Below, in pieces: positions 31,524 through 40,290 of a DNA stretch of 41,144 nt. Each line of letters begins with the position of its first letter. Within the stretch, counting starts at the first letter, position 1. The stretch spans positions 1 through 41,144 of the forward strand of contig CAZOFA010000010.1 of the NCBI GenBank assembly GCA_964578975.1. The letters run 5' to 3'. The DNA is from CAYRUP01 sp964578975. GTDB taxonomy: Bacteria; Pseudomonadota; Gammaproteobacteria; DSM-16500. Below the pieces are notes generated by a model. The model saw only the letters and a list, made by a program, of their open reading frames with translations, had not been told where the DNA came from and did no database searches. The position numbers and the translations under genes were made by a program.

Positions 31524-33701
31524 ATGAGTTTAAGTGCTCATCTTAAAGCGACTGTGCAGCCGCCGCACCTGTTGTCCAATATTCCAGAAGAATTAAAATT
31601 AGAAGAATCTTTTGATCGGTTATATCAGCACGATATTCCTGTGGCATTAGAAGCGCTTCATACTGCACTTGAAAAAGCATTAGACGCCAATACAAAAAAA
31701 CCACACGCAAGTTTTCCTGTCTATAAATGGCTAAAAGAAAAAAGTTTACCTTTCATTAATTATTTTGTGACAGAAACAGATGGGCAGTTCTCGGGGACAG
31801 ATCCTTTAGCTCGTTACAAAAGTGAAGTTGAAGATGAGTTAAAAAACCAATGGAAGGCAGTCTGTAGCCAATTCCCAGAAGCAAAGGGTAAAGACGAGAG
31901 GAAAGCTCGCTTATATGCCAAGTTAATTGATCTTTATAAAATTATCATGGTGTTAAAACTTGATATCAATAAAAAATTAAAAATACTTAAATTTATTTAT
32001 GAGACAGAAAAACAATATCCGATTGCGGAGCTTAGACGCGAATTTAGCGCGATTAAAGCACGCATTAATCGGTTCAAAAACGCTATACAAAATAAACAAC
32101 AAGAGATTGATGACCAATTAGCTTCATTTAATGTGAAGACAATATTAGACAATGATCCACAATTAAAAGTATTCAATGCAGCGGTTGAGGAAAATTTACA
32201 GCAACATCTGCGATCGTTTGCAGAAAAACGTGCAGAGATTGCTGCCCATGAAACACCAGACGCGCAATTAAGGGCAACTGAAAAGGAAATACGTCGCTTA
32301 AAATCAAAACAAACCGTCATCGACATTGATGTCGAAGAGGTGAAATTTTCGGATAAATCACAGTTAACTTCAGAGTTAGACTCCAAGTTTTCCGAATTAG
32401 CGGATCTTGAAGCAAGACGAGAGAGAGAATCGAAAAAAGAAGCTACATTACAGTTTCGATTCGCCCAGCTGTTAGAAAAAACCGAAAAATTAGATGAAAG
32501 TTTTACCGCAGCACTCAGATTAATTCGTGAGAAATTTTCTCAGATTGCAAACACAGATGGCATTATTGATAGCTTTGATGGGTTGGCAAAATCGCAGACT
32601 GACGCTCCCAAGAGTGTAAGTCCTTGGTATCATCTTGAAACGCAATTAGCAGCGTTAAAAAAACATTTAGCTGAACTACAAAAGATTTCTTTGCGACTTC
32701 ATGTTACCCCAGTCTGTGAACAAGTTCTTCTTGGGAAAGCAGAGGAAGCAAATCAATTGTTTGAGGAAATGAAACAAATCGCATCTGAGTTGCGTGCAAG
32801 TAAAAATAAAACGGATCAGCAGCGACAAAAATACACACGGCTCGCTGATGAGATATCTCGAAATTTAGGGCCAGCATTTCAGACGAGACAAACACAAGCA
32901 ATTAAAACAGCACGAGACGAGTTACAACAGAAAAAAAGCGAACAGATTGCTTATCTCACTGCCGAACAAGCTCGATTAAAACAAGAAATAAAGGAAAGAA
33001 AATCGCCTAAAACAATTCCTGTTTCTGCGCCAGAAGAAGCAAAGGCAATTTCTCCTGCTGCTTCCTCACAACCAAGCGATTTACCGTCACCTAAAAATGC
33101 ACCGCTTTCAACGCCGGAGAAAAAGGAAAGTTTCTTCAAAAAATACGGTAAATATTTTAAAGGCGGATTTTTTGGTCTGGTGGGTGGAGGATCCATTGGT
33201 GTGACGGTCGCGGCATTTGCATTTAATGTTGCCGTGTTTACAACTATCGTTAGTAATCCAATTGGGTGGGGCATTGGTTTGGGTTGTGGAATGTTGGTAT
33301 CGGTAGTGGGATTAGGGAGAATGGGTCGTTCATATTATAAAGAAAGAAAATTATTTAAAAAAATGACGGAGGCTGAAAAACCCACATTTAAAGAAATGTA
33401 TAAAAATTTAAAAGAAAAGGGTTATTCAAATTCGACATTACGTTTAATGATGAAACTTCAGCTGACACCGCAACAACCTTCAGCTGATGCGAGACCGGGA
33501 GAAACGGTGTATGCGATTGGGCGCACAAATCATCAAGAATATAAAAATGCGCCACAAATCGTCGCGTTTGAGAGTACGAACCAACTTTATTTTAAATCAA
33601 AAAATGCGACAGGAGTCGTTGTAGAACCAATCACGACGACAAGCAAAAAAGAATTCAGGGCGCGCATGCAAGAATTCACCCGCAGGAATGGACCAAAATA
33701 A
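31524..33701 (+). CDS. Coiled-coil protein with C-terminal membrane hairpin, candidate secreted effector
   Basis: A 725-residue protein without signal peptide. Residues about 160-500 are dominated by heptad-like, Lys/Glu/Gln-rich coiled coil. A Pro/Ser linker follows (about 495-530, KSPKTIPVSAP, SSQPSDLPSP), then two hydrophobic, glycine-rich segments (about 547-597), then a basic domain of some 125 residues (KEMYKNLKEKGYS, TVYAIGRTNHQE) ending RRNGPK. No family recognised. The ATG has GAGG nearby and a PmrA-type box 57 bp upstream. A tether or scaffold that inserts in a host vacuole membrane after secretion would fit this plan, but that is inference. Confidence 0.7.
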   Translation: MSLSAHLKATVQPPHLLSNIPEELKLEESFDRLYQHDIPVALEALHTALEKALDANTKKPHASFPVYKWLKEKSLPFINYFVTETDGQFSGTDPLARYKSEVEDELKNQWKAVCSQFPEAKGKDERKARLYAKLIDLYKIIMVLKLDINKKLKILKFIYETEKQYPIAELRREFSAIKARINRFKNAIQNKQQEIDDQLASFNVKTILDNDPQLKVFNAAVEENLQQHLRSFAEKRAEIAAHETPDAQLRATEKEIRRLKSKQTVIDIDVEEVKFSDKSQLTSELDSKFSELADLEARRERESKKEATLQFRFAQLLEKTEKLDESFTAALRLIREKFSQIANTDGIIDSFDGLAKSQTDAPKSVSPWYHLETQLAALKKHLAELQKISLRLHVTPVCEQVLLGKAEEANQLFEEMKQIASELRASKNKTDQQRQKYTRLADEISRNLGPAFQTRQTQAIKTARDELQQKKSEQIAYLTAEQARLKQEIKERKSPKTIPVSAPEEAKAISPAASSQPSDLPSPKNAPLSTPEKKESFFKKYGKYFKGGFFGLVGGGSIGVTVAAFAFNVAVFTTIVSNPIGWGIGLGCGMLVSVVGLGRMGRSYYKERKLFKKMTEAEKPTFKEMYKNLKEKGYSNSTLRLMMKLQLTPQQPSADARPGETVYAIGRTNHQEYKNAPQIVAFESTNQLYFKSKNATGVVVEPITTTSKKEFRARMQEFTRRNGPK

Positions 33702-33710
33702 AATATTATT

Positions 33711-34214
33711 TTATTTTTTCTGCGGTGTTGTTTGCGTAGTTGTGCCTGTTGTGCTCGGTGGAATGGATGGCGGCATCACAATCACCGGCATCACCATCGT
33801 CGGCATTCCTTGCATCATTTGTTGCATATTTCGTTGAAATAATTCTTGTTGTGCTTGCAGTTGTTTGTATAACGCTTCTGTTTGTTCCGGTGTTAATTGC
33901 GGAAAACCAAATTTCATCAACGGCACGACGGGTTGACCATTATTGGTGGTGCCTTGGGTAAAACTAAAACCGGTTGAAATATTCGAACCCACAAGATCCG
34001 CTGATTTTACCCAACCCACATTCCCATTTTTTGGATCACCGACTTTCACCCAATCTCCTTGTCTTGGTGTATAAATCGGTACAATGCCTGCAGCAGGATC
34101 AATGACACCAACCACCTTTGCATCCGTTTTTGGTTGTTCATAAAGATTTACATTTTTTGCAAATGTTGCAGAGATTGCAAACAATGCAGCAAGCGTAAGT
34201 AAAATACGTAACAT
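33711..34214 (-). CDS. Secreted protein with bacterial SH3 domain
   Basis: A 167-residue protein. Residues 1-19 are a signal peptide (MLRILLTLAALFAISATFA). Residues 20-75 form an SH3b-like domain (NVNLYEQPKTDAKVVGVI, then GDWVKVGDPKNGNVGWVKSADL). The rest is a Gln-rich helix (EALYKQLQAQQELFQRNMQQMMQGM) and a Pro/Thr tail. SH3b domains in the periplasm usually bind peptidoglycan peptides. I choose the ATG at 34214 because AGGAGG lies ahead of it; the longer frame to 34235 includes that site. It ends ten bp from the convergent 725-codon gene. Confidence 0.8.
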   Translation of the reverse strand: MLRILLTLAALFAISATFAKNVNLYEQPKTDAKVVGVIDPAAGIVPIYTPRQGDWVKVGDPKNGNVGWVKSADLVGSNISTGFSFTQGTTNNGQPVVPLMKFGFPQLTPEQTEALYKQLQAQQELFQRNMQQMMQGMPTMVMPVIVMPPSIPPSTTGTTTQTTPQKK

Positions 34215-34245
34215 AAAATATAACCTCCTAAACAAAAAAGCTTGT

Positions 34246-34263
34246 TATAATAAACCTATTATA
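34246..34263. promoter_or_regulatory. Divergent -10 boxes between the SH3 gene and the GGDEF-EAL gene
   Basis: A plus-strand TATAAT lies at 34246-34251 and a minus-strand TATAAT at 34258-34263. Each is placed so that transcription could start within 10-45 bp of its gene. Neither has a good -35 at ideal spacing. Confidence 0.4.
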
Positions 34264-34281
34264 CTGCTGTTGGAGTTTCGC

Positions 34282-36885
34282 ATGAAAGGGATCAATTTAT
34301 CACAAATCATGGGCACGCTGGTCGCAATGCTCGGGTTAACAGTGATGTTCGGTTGGTATGCACATATTGCTGCATTAATCACATTATTTCCTGGTTATAA
34401 CAATATAGTTTTTAATTCTGCGCTCGGATTTTTTTTATCAGGTGTGGCATTGTTAATTCCGGGTTCGTACCCAACGCTACAAAAAAATAGTCATATTGGC
34501 ATCGGTGCTTTTGTTGCGTTAATGGCTTTTTTGACCCTGATGCAAAATATTTCGGGCTATTCAGTTGGCATCGATCAAGTTTTTATGGCGAGCTGGTTGC
34601 CTGATCAAGATCCTTATCCTGGACGCATGGCAGATAATAGTTCGCTTGCATTTATGTTTTCAGGATTGGCTTTTATTTTGTTGCCCTATGTCCATAAAAA
34701 AATGCCCGCGGCATTTGCACAAGTATTTATTTTTACGACATTGATCTTAGGATTTTCTGCATTAGCCGGATATCTTTTTAATATGCGTGTTTTGTATGAT
34801 TGGACGCCTTATGCGCATATGTCGCTTCAAAGTTCTGTGGGTAATTCTTTGTTGGGTGTTGGTTTATGGGCATTGTGGAATAGAAAAACCAATGTCGAAG
34901 AATTATCGCCGGATAAAGAAGAAAAAAGAATTATTTCATTAAGTGCGACCATTGCTTTTTGTGTCGTCTTGATCTGTGGAATTTTTCTCTTAAGAATGGA
35001 TCCGCATATTAGCGCTGCATCGACGCAAGCCATTCATAGCGAAGTCGAACCGACTATTTTAATTTGTGCACTGGTTGGGATGGCCGTGTTGCTTTGGCAA
35101 TTATTTCCGTTTGTCCGACAATTATTGCGTGCCGAACGAAAATTAATTGAAGCCAATGCATTAATCAAAGAAAGTGAAAATCGTTTTCGTTCTGCGTTTG
35201 ATTATGCAGCCATTGGCATGGCATTGATTTCGATCCAAGGGAAATTTTTACGCGTCAATCAATCGCTCTGTTATATTTTAGGCTATTCAGAAAAAGAATT
35301 ATTGACCATTAATCCAAATCAAATTATTCATCTGGAAGATTTAAAAAATAATAAAGCGTATATCGAAGATATGTTGGATGGCCGAACGAAAAGTTATCAA
35401 AGCCTGCAACGTTATTTTCATAAAAATGGCGAGGTGGTGTGGATTTCACTGAATATGTCGATAGTCGCGAATAATAACGGTGAACCGCTTTATTTTATTG
35501 CTCAATTACAAAATATTACCTCCGAGAAAAAAGCGGAAGAGCAATTGCGCCATCTTGCGTATTTTGATCCATTGACCGGATTATATAATCGTAATAGTTT
35601 GGATCAAAAATTACAGGAAATGTTAGCGAGTGCAAGACGCAATGAAAAAGGTTTTTCGCTGGTGTTTCTTGATCTGGATCGCTTCAAAAATATTAATGAT
35701 ACCATTGGCCATGATGCAGGTGATATGGTGTTGCAAATCGTGGCGCAACGCTTAAAAAACACGGTCAGAAACACAGATGCACTGGCGCGAGTGGGAGGCG
35801 ATGAATTTATTATCGTGCTGAGCGAAATGAATAAAGTGGACCAAATCACCAGCGTCGTACGTAAAATTATTTCTAATTTACAACAACGCATTGTCATCAA
35901 AGGGCAAGAATTGTATGTGATGACGAGCATTGGTGTGAGTGTTTATCCTTACGATGGCACAGAGATTGCAACTCTCACCAAAAATGCGGATCTTGCGTTG
36001 TATCGTGCGAAAGAATTAGGGCGTAATAATTATCAATTCTGTACACCCGAAATGACCTCGAAAGCGCAAGAAAAAATGTCGCGTCAAAATGCCGTCATCC
36101 AGGCGCTCGCGAAAAATGAATTTGAACTGTATTATCAACCTAAACTTGAATTAGCAACGCAAACGATTTCGGGGGTTGAAGCATTACTTCGTTGGCGTAA
36201 TCCCGAATATAGTCATATCAATGCGAGTGAAATTATTCAATTGGCTGAAGAAACCGGATTAATTCTCTCGTTGAATGAGTGGGTGATTAAAACGGCGTGC
36301 GAACAAGTCAGTGATTGGCATAATGCAGGATTTTTGCGACTGAATCTTGCGGTGAATTTATCAGCGCTCCAATTTAAACAAGCTAATTTTGTGGAATACT
36401 TAATGGCGTTAATTGAGAAAACGGAGTTTCCATCGGAATGTCTGGAGTTGGAAATTACTGAAACGCTGATCATGCAAGATCCCGAATATATCTTAAATAT
36501 GTTGCATGCGCTGAAAGAACATGGCATTGGAATTTCCATTGATGATTTTGGTACAGGTTATTCCTCATTGGATTATTTACGCCGTTTTTCGATTGATAAA
36601 ATTAAAATTGATCGCAAATTTATTCAAGCGATCACCATCGATTCAGCTGGCGCATCCATTGTGAGTGCGATGATTGCGATGGCGAATAAATTAGGTATTG
36701 ATACGGTGGCGGAAGGGGTTGAAATGCGTGAGCAGTATGATTTTTTAATACGCGAACATTGTACTGAAATGCAGGGATATTATTTAAGTCCACCGATGAA
36801 TGCAGAATCGACCATTAGATTTTTGCAAAATCCAATGATGCAGTCGTTTTTGATGCGTACGGTGGAGGATGATAATTCGGAATAA
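34282..36885 (+). CDS. Membrane PAS-GGDEF-EAL protein (cyclic-di-GMP synthesis and breakdown)
   Basis: An 867-residue inner-membrane signalling protein. Residues 1-280 hold about eight membrane helices as an integral sensory domain; 297-415 are a PAS domain (RFRSAFDYAAIGMALI, YFIAQLQNIT); 425-587 a GGDEF diguanylate cyclase with an intact GGDEF motif (505-509) and an inhibitory-site RNTD (496-499) at the right distance; and 601-850 an EAL phosphodiesterase with EAL (633-635), the ITET and DDFGTGYSSL motifs, and EGVE. Both catalytic centres look complete, so the net direction cannot be predicted. The ATG at 34282 is used because GGAG lies six bases upstream. It ends at the head of a duplicated segment around an assembly gap. 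Confidence 0.92.
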   Translation: MKGINLSQIMGTLVAMLGLTVMFGWYAHIAALITLFPGYNNIVFNSALGFFLSGVALLIPGSYPTLQKNSHIGIGAFVALMAFLTLMQNISGYSVGIDQVFMASWLPDQDPYPGRMADNSSLAFMFSGLAFILLPYVHKKMPAAFAQVFIFTTLILGFSALAGYLFNMRVLYDWTPYAHMSLQSSVGNSLLGVGLWALWNRKTNVEELSPDKEEKRIISLSATIAFCVVLICGIFLLRMDPHISAASTQAIHSEVEPTILICALVGMAVLLWQLFPFVRQLLRAERKLIEANALIKESENRFRSAFDYAAIGMALISIQGKFLRVNQSLCYILGYSEKELLTINPNQIIHLEDLKNNKAYIEDMLDGRTKSYQSLQRYFHKNGEVVWISLNMSIVANNNGEPLYFIAQLQNITSEKKAEEQLRHLAYFDPLTGLYNRNSLDQKLQEMLASARRNEKGFSLVFLDLDRFKNINDTIGHDAGDMVLQIVAQRLKNTVRNTDALARVGGDEFIIVLSEMNKVDQITSVVRKIISNLQQRIVIKGQELYVMTSIGVSVYPYDGTEIATLTKNADLALYRAKELGRNNYQFCTPEMTSKAQEKMSRQNAVIQALAKNEFELYYQPKLELATQTISGVEALLRWRNPEYSHINASEIIQLAEETGLILSLNEWVIKTACEQVSDWHNAGFLRLNLAVNLSALQFKQANFVEYLMALIEKTEFPSECLELEITETLIMQDPEYILNMLHALKEHGIGISIDDFGTGYSSLDYLRRFSIDKIKIDRKFIQAITIDSAGASIVSAMIAMANKLGIDTVAEGVEMREQYDFLIREHCTEMQGYYLSPPMNAESTIRFLQNPMMQSFLMRTVEDDNSE

Positions 36886-37134
36886 CTAGCCATGTTATAC
36901 CCCCGTTAACACAACCTTTGAATTCCGCGCCCGCAATACACGAAATGGTTAAGCGGGGAACACGGGGTGGTTTTACNNNNNNNNNNCATATTTTGCCTAG
37001 AAATACGCGACCTATTTTAGTGGTGGATGATAATTCGCAATAACAAGCCAGGTTAGCCCCCCGAAACCACTACGTGGAATGCGCCCGAAGTAATTACACG
37101 TAGTGGTTACGCGGGAACGACGTGGTGATTTAAC
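36862..37134. repeat. Two diverged copies of about 115 bp around an assembly gap
   Basis: Copy 1 (36862-36976) covers the last codons of the GGDEF-EAL gene and its downstream sequence. Copy 2 (37021-37134) repeats the same order: GGATGATAATTCG, then AATAAC and AGCCA, GCGCCCG, a GGTTA and GCGGG block, and GTGGT. Ten N lie at 36977-36986, between them. Copy 2 contains a perfect 12-bp inverted repeat (37065-37076 with 37097-37108). The intergenic stretch of 244 bp holds nothing else I can name. Confidence 0.7.
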
Positions 37135-39157
37135 GCGAATGACACATATCTTCATACTGCTTGCGTAACACTCTACGCATAATTTTATTAGAAGCCGTTT
37201 TCGGTAATTCCCGCGTCAACACCACCTCATGAATTTTAAAAAGCGGATTTAAGTGTTGACTAATCTTTTGCTGCAATATTTTTTTAAGGTTTTCTTTATC
37301 AAGTTTTGCATGGGTCGCTGCATAAATCACAAGATGACTTGGACCAAATTGATTTAAATTCACAGCAATCGCGGCCATTTCAATAATATTTTCGGTGCCC
37401 GCCAACACACGCTCAATTTCCGCCGAACTCACTTTAATCCCACCTAAATTCATCGTGTCATCCACACGACCCAAGATGCAATAATTTCCATCGGCAAAAC
37501 GTCGCGCTTGGTCACCATGTCGGCGTAAAGATTTCGGCATATCCGCAAAATAAATTTCATGATGATCGAAATTGAGTAATTCGGTTGAGAGTCCGAGCGA
37601 TGGGGGAATTATTGCCACTTCACCATGATCTGTCTTATCACCATATTCATCGATGAGCACAAAATCCAATCCCATCGTTGGCGTGGTGAAAACAGCCGGA
37701 TAATTATTATCAATCATCGTAGTTGTTATATAAGCACCACCAATTTCAGTGCCGCCACAATATTCAATAATCGGTTTGTAACCGGCAAGCGACATCAGAT
37801 AGAGCATATCTTCAGGGTTAGAACATTCGCCCGTTGAACTGTAACGTTGAATGTGTTGCCAATCCATTTTTTCCATACAATGGGTTTGTCGCCAAGTTGC
37901 AACTAAGGTGGGGACGACGCCGAGCATCGTCACTTTTGCATCTTGAACGAAACGACCAAATGCTTCATCACGCGGCACATCATCAAAGAGTGCGACGGTC
38001 GCGTGATTGATGAGCGCTGCAAAAATCAACCAAGGCCCCATCATCCAACCGAGATTGGTGGGCCATGCCAAAATATCATGTGCTTGAATATCGTGATGTA
38101 AATAAGCATCGCTGGCGACTTTGATCGGTGTGGTATGTGTCCACGGGATTGCTTTCGGCATTCCAGTGGTGCCAGAGGAAAATAAAATATTGCAATGCGT
38201 ATTTGGATCACACGGTTGCGCGGTGAAATGATCATCCGCACTCAAAAAATCTTGCCAAGCGATATCTTGATTTCTTAACGTGATTTGTAACTTTTTATCC
38301 AGCGGCAAAACGATGGCTTTCGGTGCATTGGCCTGCATCACTTTTTCATACAATGGAATAATTTTATTGTCACGTTGAATTAAATCTTGGGTAAAAATCC
38401 CTTTGGTGTTGGTAATTTGCAAGCGCACAGCAATTTCATCCGCTGAAAAACTATCAGCAATCGAAATCACCACTCCGCCCATTTTAATGATACCTAAATA
38501 AATGGCGACTGCATGAAAATGCATAGGCATATCAATCGCAATTGCATCGCCCAACACAAATCCTTGCTGCAACAAACTATTCGCGATTTGATTGCTGACA
38601 CGATCAAGCTCTCGATAAGTAAATTGCTCAAGTGGTCCCTGCTTTTTTTGTTGAATCACGGCAATTTTATCGGGATTTGCGCTAAAACAACTTGAAGCAA
38701 TATTTAATTTCGCACCGACTAACCAATGTGGATTTTCCACACCGTCACTCAGAGCACAAATTTTTTTCGGTGGCACAGAAAATTGAATATTCAATTTTTC
38801 AATCATCTGCGTCCAAAAATCCTCATAATTTTTTACACTCCACGCATGAAATTCAGCACGTGTTTCAAGATGAAGCTCTTTCATCATTTTAGCCAGCTGC
38901 GTGGATTGAATAAATGCTTGATCGGGAATCCATGCTGCAGCGGTGTTGGGGAAATCACGCCAGTGTGGATAACACAAAGAAAAAAGTAAAAGATGTAATT
39001 TAAATGGCAGACTTGGTTTAAGGATTTTTTTTGATAACGCTTTCCAGGCGTCTTCACTTGTATGCGACGCAAGAAAAGTTTTAATTTGCTGAAAAAGTTC
39101 AGCATTAATTCCATATTCTGTGAATTGATTTTTGTGAATAAAGTCATCCATAGCCAT
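37130..39157 (-). CDS. AMP-forming acyl-CoA synthetase of the plant AAE17/18 type
   Basis: A 675-residue member of the ANL superfamily, which activates a carboxylic acid as acyl-AMP and passes it to CoA. The P-loop is SSGTTGMPK (327-335); the region from IPWTHTTPIKV to WPTNLGWMMGP is followed by SSTGECSNPEDMLYL, EYCGGTEIGG (465-474), GRVDDTMNLGGIKVSS (563-578), and the A10 lysine in PKTASNKIMRR (K658). These stretches closely follow plant peroxisomal acyl-activating enzymes 17 and 18 and the acetoacetyl-CoA/acetyl-CoA synthetase group. Substrate unknown. Acetoacetate, the product of LiuE in this window, is an attractive candidate. No clear ribosome site precedes the ATG at 39157. Confidence 0.83.
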   Translation of the reverse strand: MAMDDFIHKNQFTEYGINAELFQQIKTFLASHTSEDAWKALSKKILKPSLPFKLHLLLFSLCYPHWRDFPNTAAAWIPDQAFIQSTQLAKMMKELHLETRAEFHAWSVKNYEDFWTQMIEKLNIQFSVPPKKICALSDGVENPHWLVGAKLNIASSCFSANPDKIAVIQQKKQGPLEQFTYRELDRVSNQIANSLLQQGFVLGDAIAIDMPMHFHAVAIYLGIIKMGGVVISIADSFSADEIAVRLQITNTKGIFTQDLIQRDNKIIPLYEKVMQANAPKAIVLPLDKKLQITLRNQDIAWQDFLSADDHFTAQPCDPNTHCNILFSSGTTGMPKAIPWTHTTPIKVASDAYLHHDIQAHDILAWPTNLGWMMGPWLIFAALINHATVALFDDVPRDEAFGRFVQDAKVTMLGVVPTLVATWRQTHCMEKMDWQHIQRYSSTGECSNPEDMLYLMSLAGYKPIIEYCGGTEIGGAYITTTMIDNNYPAVFTTPTMGLDFVLIDEYGDKTDHGEVAIIPPSLGLSTELLNFDHHEIYFADMPKSLRRHGDQARRFADGNYCILGRVDDTMNLGGIKVSSAEIERVLAGTENIIEMAAIAVNLNQFGPSHLVIYAATHAKLDKENLKKILQQKISQHLNPLFKIHEVVLTRELPKTASNKIMRRVLRKQYEDMCHSR

Positions 39158-39192
39158 GGATAGTACATCAAAAAATTAAAAATAAAAACGAT

Positions 39193-39214
39193 GGCAAGCA
39201 TGAAGATGCTTGCC
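39193..39214. terminator. Bidirectional terminator-like hairpin
   Basis: GGCAAGCAT (39193-39201) and ATGCTTGCC (39206-39214) form a perfect 9-bp stem with loop GAAG. T-rich tracts follow on both strands. It lies eight bases after the stop codon of the 240-codon minus-strand gene, and would insulate it from the acyl-CoA synthetase gene. Confidence 0.85.
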
Positions 39215-39221
39215 TTATTTT

Positions 39222-39941
39222 TTACGCCGATTTAGAGGGGGGAGATGCAGCGGGTTGAAGTATCGGTGTTTCAGGGAGAACGGGAAGAACCCAATCATGA
39301 GATCTGGGCGGATTAGAAAATAATCCTGGATCTGCAACGTCAAAATTACGCTGAGGCGGTGTATGAGCTTTTCTGTGATGCGGTGAAACACTTTGGCTAC
39401 GTTTTTTTTCACGATGAGTCGTGCGATCTGCCGCAGGCGAATGACTTCTTCCTCGGTTAGTAGGAGCGGCCGACAATGCCCTTGCGCCACGATTTGCGAC
39501 AACGAGAGTATGCAATGTGTTTGTTTGAGGAAAAGATTGATGTGGCGTATATGGCGTTTGTGGAAGTGGTCGAGAATTTAAGGACAGGGGTTCAAGTTCA
39601 TTTGCATGCTGCGAACGCGGTGACACATCTTGAGAATTCCTCGAATTCTTGGATAACTCGTGTTTTATTTCATGAACGGTAATACTCGTTTCACGAATCA
39701 CATCTTCCAAGTTTTCATTTTTGGCTTTTTGCTTTTCTTCCTGTTTTACCTTTTTTTTCTGATTTTTATAAACAAAGTAGCCAAACAGTAACGTCGAAAA
39801 AGCACTCATGCCACCGATCACTGGCACTTTAATTCTTGAGGGGATGGGCTGATATTCATTCACAATGATTAAAACAGCACCGATGACGTTGGCTGCAATA
39901 CCAAAAAATCCTAACGTTTTTTTAATTACTTGTACTTTCAT
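39222..39941 (-). CDS. Small two-helix membrane protein with basic Pro/Ser tail, candidate secreted effector
   Basis: A 240-residue protein. Two membrane helices (about 8-28 and 38-58) form a hairpin near the N-terminus. A charged helical stretch follows (60-98, KKKVKQEEKQKAKNENLEDV), then a long low-complexity tail rich in Pro, Ser, Arg and His (SRPLPQTPYTPHQ, REKKRSQSVSPHHRK, PPRSHDWVLPVLPETP). No family recognised. The ATG at 39941 has GGGAGG six bases upstream; a longer frame to 40001 would include that site and the promoter. A perfect PmrA-type box with a matching -10 lies 51-83 bp upstream. Its own terminator follows at 39193. Confidence 0.65.
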   Translation of the reverse strand: MKVQVIKKTLGFFGIAANVIGAVLIIVNEYQPIPSRIKVPVIGGMSAFSTLLFGYFVYKNQKKKVKQEEKQKAKNENLEDVIRETSITVHEIKHELSKNSRNSQDVSPRSQHANELEPLSLNSRPLPQTPYTPHQSFPQTNTLHTLVVANRGARALSAAPTNRGRSHSPAADRTTHREKKRSQSVSPHHRKAHTPPQRNFDVADPGLFSNPPRSHDWVLPVLPETPILQPAASPPSKSA

Positions 39942-39991
39942 AAATCCTCCCTGACAAGTTAAAAGTTTTACAAAATTTGTCACAAAAAATG

Positions 39992-40024
39992 AGCATAACA
40001 ATGGAGGCTTAAGGAATTATTAAA
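39992..40024 (-). promoter_or_regulatory. PmrA-type box and -10 for the 240-codon gene
   Basis: On the minus strand TTTAAT-AATTC-CTTAAG (40024 down to 40008) matches YTTAAK-N5-YTTAAK at all defined positions. Ten bases later comes TATGCT (39997 down to 39992), a 4/6 match to a -10. Spacing is identical to the boxes at 16520 and 31451. Confidence 0.7.
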
Positions 40025-40109
40025 ATATAATCAATAATTTGCATATATTTTAATCTCATCACGCGATTAGGGAAGAAAAAAGTCAATCATTATTTTTTTG
40101 TTTTAGAAA

Positions 40110-40137
40110 TTGTAATAACATCCCATTTGTCTATAAT
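40110..40137 (+). promoter_or_regulatory. Promoter of the 6S-like RNA and queC
   Basis: TTGTAA (40110-40115), a 16-bp spacer and a perfect TATAAT (40132-40137). Transcription would begin near 40142-40144, exactly at the first base of the closing stem of the structured RNA. Confidence 0.7.
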
Positions 40138-40141
40138 GGAA

Positions 40142-40290
40142 GTGAGCAGGAAGTGAATCGAAGCCCAACGATTAATCAAAAGGAAGTCAGCGGCTAGATG
40201 TGGTGTGCATGCCTTTCAATTGAAAGGAAGTCTAAAACATCTCCAAGACCTCCACTTGAGACAAAATGGCTCTTCGATCATTCCTGCTCC
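40142..40290 (+). ncRNA. ssrS: Structured RNA resembling 6S RNA
   Basis: About 148 nt would fold into one long rod. Closing stem: 40144-40163 (GAGCAGGAAGTGAATCGAAG) with 40272-40289 (CTTCGATCATTCCTGCTC), 18 pairs and two single-base bulges. Then comes an open bubble of 18 nt on each side (40164-40181, 40254-40271), then GGAAGTC (40182-40188) with GACCTCC (40247-40253), one A-C mismatch, then AGATGT (40196-40201) with ACATCT (40237-40242), and a terminal hairpin from the palindrome CCTTTCAATTGAAAGG (40212-40227). Closing stem, symmetric central bubble and terminal stem are the layout of 6S RNA, which sequesters sigma70 RNA polymerase. In E. coli, too, 6S is co-transcribed with the next gene. 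The primary sequence was not matched to known 6S genes. Confidence 0.55.

Noticed and set aside
31997..32386. A 129-codon minus-strand open frame inside the 725-codon gene
   Set aside because: Ser/Cys-rich composition typical of the reverse of a Glu/Lys-rich coiled coil; no start signals.
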